Shown here piece after piece: positions 59,906-64,000 of a stretch of 64,000 nt of DNA. How positions within the stretch are numbered: position 1 is the stretch's first letter; each line of letters begins with the position of its first letter. The DNA comes from Oscillospiraceae bacterium (lineage in GTDB: Bacteria > Bacillota > Clostridia > Oscillospirales > Oscillospiraceae). The notes beneath the pieces are model-generated. The model was not told where the DNA came from. It was given only the letters and a program-made list of their open reading frames with translations, and searched no databases. The position numbers and the translations under genes are program-made. The stretch spans positions 1 through 64,000 of the forward strand of contig CADARY010000002.1 in NCBI GenBank assembly GCA_902790375.1, given 5' to 3'.

Positions 59906-60580
59906 ATGATGAATTTTATCACAATCAAGGACATCGAGCTGCCGAAGTATACCGAAGATGAGGAGCGGCTGAATACCGTCACGCATGTGATCGGAGTGGT
60001 GATCGCCGTTGTGATCCTGATCCTGGGACTCATTACGGCAAGCAGGCATCAGAAGGAATACGCTCTTCTGAGCTGCTGGATCTATGGCCTGTCCATGATC
60101 ATCCTTTACGTGGTTTCCAGCGTCTATCATGGGCTGCCGCCCGGGGATGCCAAGCGTATCATGCGGGTTATTGACCACTGCACGATCTATCTGTTGATTG
60201 CAGGATCCTACACGCCGATCCTGCTGACCGCAGTACGGCCGGCACACCCGGCGCTGGCCTGGATCTTGTTTGCGGCGGAATGGGGGATCGGCCTGTTTGC
60301 GGCCTTCCTTACGGCCATGGATCTGAAAAAAAGCAGCCGCCTGTCCATGATTTGCTACATTGCCATGGGCTGGCTTGTGGTTGCGGCGCTCAAGCCGACG
60401 ATCGAGGCGGTCTCAATGTCTGGTTTTTTGTGGCTGCTGGCGGGCGGGATCTGCTATACGCTCGGCGCGGTGTTATATAAGCTGGGCAAGAAAAGGCGGT
60501 ATTTTCACGCCGTCTTCCACGTTTTTACGGTTTTTGGCAGCGTGCTGCAGGCAGTGTGTATTCTGAAATATGTCCTGTGA
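59906..60580 (+). CDS. Hemolysin III-family (PAQR-like) membrane protein
   Basis: 224 residues with seven membrane segments. SSVYHGLPPGD, DHCTIYLLIAGSYTP and HAVFHVFTVFGS carry the conserved Ser, Asp and His residues of the PAQR/HlyIII superfamily, which in some members form a zinc-dependent hydrolase site. Hemolysis is not implied. The ribosome site is weak; the second ATG (59909) is equally possible. Confidence 0.88.
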   Translation: MMNFITIKDIELPKYTEDEERLNTVTHVIGVVIAVVILILGLITASRHQKEYALLSCWIYGLSMIILYVVSSVYHGLPPGDAKRIMRVIDHCTIYLLIAGSYTPILLTAVRPAHPALAWILFAAEWGIGLFAAFLTAMDLKKSSRLSMICYIAMGWLVVAALKPTIEAVSMSGFLWLLAGGICYTLGAVLYKLGKKRRYFHAVFHVFTVFGSVLQAVCILKYVL

Positions 60581-60632
60581 CAAAGCCTGACGCGTTCATC
60601 ATCCACAAGGATCAGGAAGGAGGCGATCATCC

Positions 60633-61754
60633 ATGCCGCCCAACAGACACAGCGCAAGCTCCCGTTCTTCACGCTCGAGCGCTTCGAGATCGTCCTCAAG
60701 GCCGTCAGGCGGCGCGTTTCGCTCATCCGGCTCGCATTCTTCGTCTGCGCGCTCTTCGCGCGGCCCGGGCTCCCATTCTTCTTCCAGCCACAGCAGCAAG
60801 GCGTTTTCCGGCAGCAGCAGGGAAAGCGGCGGCAGGGCGCGGTCGAGCCAGGGGATCGCATCAGCGGGGCGGCCTCGCGTCAATCAGCCGGTCGGCTATC
60901 TTATCTCCGGAATCCTGCAGCCGACCATTTACTATGGACGACGGCACGACTATGTGTATTATCCGGAAGCCTGGACGGATACGGCCACCGGTACCCATTA
61001 CGAGAAGGGCTACTACGACGAGAACGGACAACGCTATGAAAGCGTGGCTTTCCAGGAAAACGGGAAGTATGAGAATGTTGCCTGTCACTGCTCCTACTGC
61101 GGCAGCGACCATCTCCTGACTCTGAGCGAGGCAGATGTCGGCATCCGGAAGCTTCAGTGCCCCAACTGCGGCGCGCCGGTGGAAATCCGATCTGAGCTGG
61201 ACGAAATAATCCGGGATGATAACAATACCCATGCTTATGCGTCCGAAGAATCTCTGCGGCCTTTTTATGAGAGACGGCAGGACAGAAAACGCCGCAGTTT
61301 TAGAAATATCCTGATCGTATTTCTGATTCTTCTCGGGCTGGGTACCGTGTATCAGAGGGTCAGAGCGAGCCAATTCAATGACCGCGCCTCTCAATCCTCT
61401 GTCCAGCAGATACAGACTGTAAACGCTGCGCACAAGGAGCCTGTATATCTGGAAAAGACCGGCCCCGCTTCTTACCGTGAAACCAGCAAGCCCTTAAACA
61501 ACGGAAAAATCCTTGTCTGGGACGAGGACGCAGCGTGTTATTTTGATGAAGAGAGCGACTGCTGGCTCTGGTACAACACCGATGTGAGACCGGCGCTGTG
61601 GCAATACTGGTATGAGGATATCTCCTCCGAATTCGGCGAGTTCGGCTGGATGGAGCATGACACGGACGGCTGGTATATTGAGTCCTCGGCCGGGAACTGG
61701 ATCCCGCTGCCGGAGGAATACGATGCTGACGAGCTGTGGTATATCGACGAGTGA
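60633..61754 (+). CDS. Ser-rich zinc-ribbon membrane protein, unknown
   Basis: 373 residues. The first ~75 residues are almost entirely Ser, Arg, Gly and His. Then QPTIYYGRRHDYVYYPEAW, a zinc ribbon (CSYCGSDH...CPNCGAP, ~152-185), one membrane helix (~228-245) and an acidic, tryptophan-rich C-terminal region with repeated GWMEHDTDGWY-type turns (~300-373). AGGAGG lies ten bases upstream. I know no described function. Confidence 0.65.
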   Translation: MPPNRHSASSRSSRSSASRSSSRPSGGAFRSSGSHSSSARSSRGPGSHSSSSHSSKAFSGSSRESGGRARSSQGIASAGRPRVNQPVGYLISGILQPTIYYGRRHDYVYYPEAWTDTATGTHYEKGYYDENGQRYESVAFQENGKYENVACHCSYCGSDHLLTLSEADVGIRKLQCPNCGAPVEIRSELDEIIRDDNNTHAYASEESLRPFYERRQDRKRRSFRNILIVFLILLGLGTVYQRVRASQFNDRASQSSVQQIQTVNAAHKEPVYLEKTGPASYRETSKPLNNGKILVWDEDAACYFDEESDCWLWYNTDVRPALWQYWYEDISSEFGEFGWMEHDTDGWYIESSAGNWIPLPEEYDADELWYIDE

Positions 61755-61780
61755 CAGGAAAAGACAGGCTGGTGTATCGA

Positions 61781-63091
61781 ATGAACTATCTCATAACGGA
61801 TTTTGGCGCAGAAGGGGATGGAAAGGCCCTCAACACTGCCGCTATTCAAAAGGCCATTGACTGCTGCGCGGCTGACGGCGGCGGAATGGTGATCATCCCT
61901 GCGGGGAAGTTTCTCTCCGGTACCATCTGCCTTAAATCGAATGTCGAGCTTCACCTCGAAAGCGGGGCCGAGCTTATTTCCAGTCTTGACCCGGCCGACA
62001 TGCCGGATCTGATGGGCGGCTTTGAGGACGACAACCGTGACACCGGCTGGGAAGGAGGGTGCTTCCTCCTGGCGCGCCACGCCGAGAACGTGACGATCTC
62101 CGGCGCCGGACGCATTGACGGGCGGGGCAGGGAAGTCTTCTACGAGGATGACGCTGACGGCGGCAGTCACGAAAGCCCCCTGAAGGTGCGCGGCTATCGC
62201 CCGCGCATGAGTTTCCTGGAGGATGTCCGGAATCTGACCGTCCGCGGCGTGACCTTTTACGATGCCGCGTTCTGGACGCTGCATATGGCGGGCTGCCGGA
62301 ACGTGCTGATTGACGGCATTCGGATTGAAAACAATGAGCGCGGCCCGAACAATGACGGCATCGACCCGGATTCCTGCCAGAATGTGATTATCCGCGGCTG
62401 TATCATCACCTGCGCCGATGACGCCATTGTTGTCAAGACAACGGCGCCGATGACAAAGAAATACGGCCCGTGCGAAAATATCCTGATCTCAAACTGTATC
62501 TTGCGCTCCCATTCCTCTGCCTTGAAAATCGGGACAGAGACCTGGGGAGATATCCATCATGTTACCATGAGCGACTGTGTCCTGGACCGCTGCACGCGCG
62601 GCATCGGCATCTGGTCCCGCGACGGGGGAAGAATCCATGACATTATGATTCACCATATCACCGGCAGCACACGCCGCTACCGGGACCGGGTCAAGCAGGA
62701 TTCAGAGGTCGTTGTCTGGTGGGGCAAGGGGGAGGCGGTTTTCCTCTCGGCGACACAGAGAGCCGGTGTTGAGAGGATCCCCGGCGTGATCGAGTCGATT
62801 TACATGGATGACCTGCACATCACCTGCGAGGGCGCCATTATGCTTGCCGGGGAGACGGACTCCCCGATCCGCGACGTCAGCATACGGGATTCGTCCTTCA
62901 CATGGAAAAGACAGGGCTCGCTGCCCCCGGACTGTCTGGACGAGCAGCCGTCAAAGAGGGGAGTCTATCCGTATGCGGTGCCGACAGTCTATATCCGCTG
63001 CGGTGAAAGAATATCGGTGCGCGATAAGGTCCGCTATGAAATAGACGATTCGATGAAAGAGTTCATACGCCATACGCTCGTCTTCGAGTGA
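61781..63091 (+). CDS. GH28-family glycoside hydrolase-like (polygalacturonase fold)
   Basis: 436 residues, right-handed beta-helix. NYLITDFGAEGDGKALNTAAI is the typical GH28 start; catalytic region NNDGIDPDSCQNV, then CADDAIVVKTT (the DD pair) and SSALKIGTET. The common GHG and RIK motifs are altered, so an exo- or rhamnogalacturonan-type substrate is more likely than polygalacturonate. No signal peptide is seen, suggesting intracellular action on imported oligosaccharides. The start at 61781 matches the family; the ribosome site is weak. Confidence 0.8.
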   Translation: MNYLITDFGAEGDGKALNTAAIQKAIDCCAADGGGMVIIPAGKFLSGTICLKSNVELHLESGAELISSLDPADMPDLMGGFEDDNRDTGWEGGCFLLARHAENVTISGAGRIDGRGREVFYEDDADGGSHESPLKVRGYRPRMSFLEDVRNLTVRGVTFYDAAFWTLHMAGCRNVLIDGIRIENNERGPNNDGIDPDSCQNVIIRGCIITCADDAIVVKTTAPMTKKYGPCENILISNCILRSHSSALKIGTETWGDIHHVTMSDCVLDRCTRGIGIWSRDGGRIHDIMIHHITGSTRRYRDRVKQDSEVVVWWGKGEAVFLSATQRAGVERIPGVIESIYMDDLHITCEGAIMLAGETDSPIRDVSIRDSSFTWKRQGSLPPDCLDEQPSKRGVYPYAVPTVYIRCGERISVRDKVRYEIDDSMKEFIRHTLVFE

Positions 63092-63135
63092 ATCCGCCGG
63101 GTCATGATTTTTTGCGTCATGCAGGGAGAATGCCT

Positions 63136-64000
63136 ATGAAAACGGGTAAAAAACAACAGCATATCCGTCTTGCGACGATGCTCTTGTGCGCAGTTCTTCT
63201 GTTCTCCGCCGCCATCATGCCAATCGCATGCGCCCAGGGCGAGACTCCCGGAGAGCTGCTCACGGTCGGCGTTCCTGTGGACCGCTGCCCGATCTTTTAT
63301 CAGGACGCTGCGACCGGGGCTATCATGGGCATCGGTGTGGAGCTGATGCGCTTTGCCGCCGCGGAGGCGGGTTATGCCGCAAGCTTTCGCCCAATCACCG
63401 ATGGCACGCTCAAATCAGCCCTCGACAATCCTGCTTATGATGTGATCCTTCCCTTTGGAAGCGCCATTCCCAGCGCAGCCGGCAAGCCGACCCTCGTCTC
63501 TGACAATCTCATGCAGACCCCCTTTACCTTCGTCACCGAGGGCAGCAGGGAACTGCCGGACATAAATGCCCTGCATGTGGGAATGCTTCGCTCCCTGGGC
63601 GGCGCGGTTGAGACGCTCCACCAGCTTTATCCCGACATGCAGATCATGAGCTATGAGACGATGGCCGACAGCGTGAAGGCCTTGCGCGCCGGCGAGGTCA
63701 ATGCGCTGCTGCATAATTCCTTCGTCTGGAGCTATGTGCTGCAAAAGCCAGCCTACGAGGATCTTGTGGTTCAGCCCTCAACGGTGTTTTCCATGGACTT
63801 TCGGGCGGGCACACCGGATACGGAGCGCGGCCGGGAGATAATCGAACGCCTGAACGGAGGCATTGCCGCCATCAACGATACACGCCGTCAGGCAATCATT
63901 CTGGATTATACCTCCAAAAAGCTGTATAAGTATGACTTTTCCGATTATCTGCATGAATTTGGGCTGGTCTATGTGCTGGCGGCACTGCTGCTGGCGGCGG
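63136..64000 (+). CDS. Periplasmic-binding-domain sensor protein, 3' end outside window
   Basis: 288 residues visible and open to the window end. A signal sequence (~11-32, ending PIACAQ) is followed by an SBP_bac_3-like domain: LLTVGVPVDRCPIFYQD, GVELMRFAAAEAGY, YDVILPFGSA, VKALRAGEVNALLHNSFVW. Near residue 277 a membrane helix begins (LVYVLAALLLAA). Binding domain plus membrane helix suggests a membrane sensor, e.g. a histidine kinase or GGDEF/EAL protein, whose output domain lies beyond base 64000. GGGAG precedes the ATG. Confidence 0.7.
   Translation, partial: MKTGKKQQHIRLATMLLCAVLLFSAAIMPIACAQGETPGELLTVGVPVDRCPIFYQDAATGAIMGIGVELMRFAAAEAGYAASFRPITDGTLKSALDNPAYDVILPFGSAIPSAAGKPTLVSDNLMQTPFTFVTEGSRELPDINALHVGMLRSLGGAVETLHQLYPDMQIMSYETMADSVKALRAGEVNALLHNSFVWSYVLQKPAYEDLVVQPSTVFSMDFRAGTPDTERGREIIERLNGGIAAINDTRRQAIILDYTSKKLYKYDFSDYLHEFGLVYVLAALLLAA

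Noticed and set aside
1..64000. CRISPR arrays, rRNA or tRNA genes
   Set aside because: No regularly spaced repeat array and no recognisable rRNA or tRNA sequence was seen on reading both strands by eye.

Overview
The window reads as a chromosomal segment of a moderately GC-rich, Gram-positive-type member of the Clostridia, most likely a gut Oscillospirales-like organism. This rests on RNase J, a tRNA-Trp-type T-box leader, a bifunctional Rel-family (p)ppGpp enzyme, the TelA/XpaC pair, strong AGGAGG ribosome sites and consensus TTGNNN-17-TATAAT promoters. No ribosomal RNA or species marker is present, so the exact taxon is open.

Bases 1-1800 are the end of an integrated element: a Tn916-type excisionase, a tyrosine integrase, and a cluster of GGTCGTA direct and inverted repeats that probably marks the attachment end. 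Bases 1900-3130 hold small housekeeping genes (ArsC-family protein, SecG, a DNA-deoxyinosine glycosylase-like protein).

Bases 3280-36290 form one large exopolysaccharide locus, the centre of interest. A consensus promoter and a ~225-nt leader precede a 13-gene plus-strand run. The run opens with two unusual genes: a MotA/TolQ/ZorA-type ion-channel subunit fused to an EAL (c-di-GMP) domain, and a MotB/ZorB-type partner that carries SpaA/Cna-B-like surface modules in place of a peptidoglycan-binding domain. These are followed by a Wzz/BY-kinase, a small membrane protein, VanZ, a Wzy-like polymerase/ligase, a Wzx flippase, a GT4 fused to an alpha-helical (toroid-like) domain, a DUF6020-like/acyltransferase-3 fusion, a second acyltransferase, GT4, AsnB-family amidotransferase and GT4. 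A divergent minus-strand pair encodes a second AsnB-family enzyme and an AlgD-type GDP-mannose 6-dehydrogenase. A plus-strand run then supplies a secreted GH26 mannanase, ManC, ManA, a phosphohexomutase, an APC permease and the priming glycosylphosphotransferase. Together these predict a mannose- and mannuronate-containing, possibly amidated and acylated, lipid-linked exopolysaccharide. Its production may be tied to c-di-GMP and to an ion-motive-force-driven envelope machine that I do not recognise as a described system.

Bases 36350-45870 are housekeeping: rbfA-nrnA-truB-ribF-PepSY, telA/xpaC (minus), rpe-recR-rnj. Bases 45880-57880 mix a phosphoribosyltransferase, a DHH phosphoesterase, an ArsP_2-type exporter, a VanX-type dipeptidase, a T-box/trpB2 operon, an MBL hydrolase, dtd, rel, recJ and a LOG-family protein. 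This stretch also holds two small proteins with double-glycine leaders, one with a Cpl-7 (CW_7) wall-binding motif and one with a CxxC...HxxxxH finger, neither beside a visible exporter. Bases 57900-64000 contain a self-contained 40-residue peptide gene (promoter, ribosome site, terminator), an MFS transporter, a HlyIII-family protein, a Ser-rich zinc-ribbon membrane protein, a GH28-like glycosidase and the start of a periplasmic-binding-domain sensor cut by the window end.
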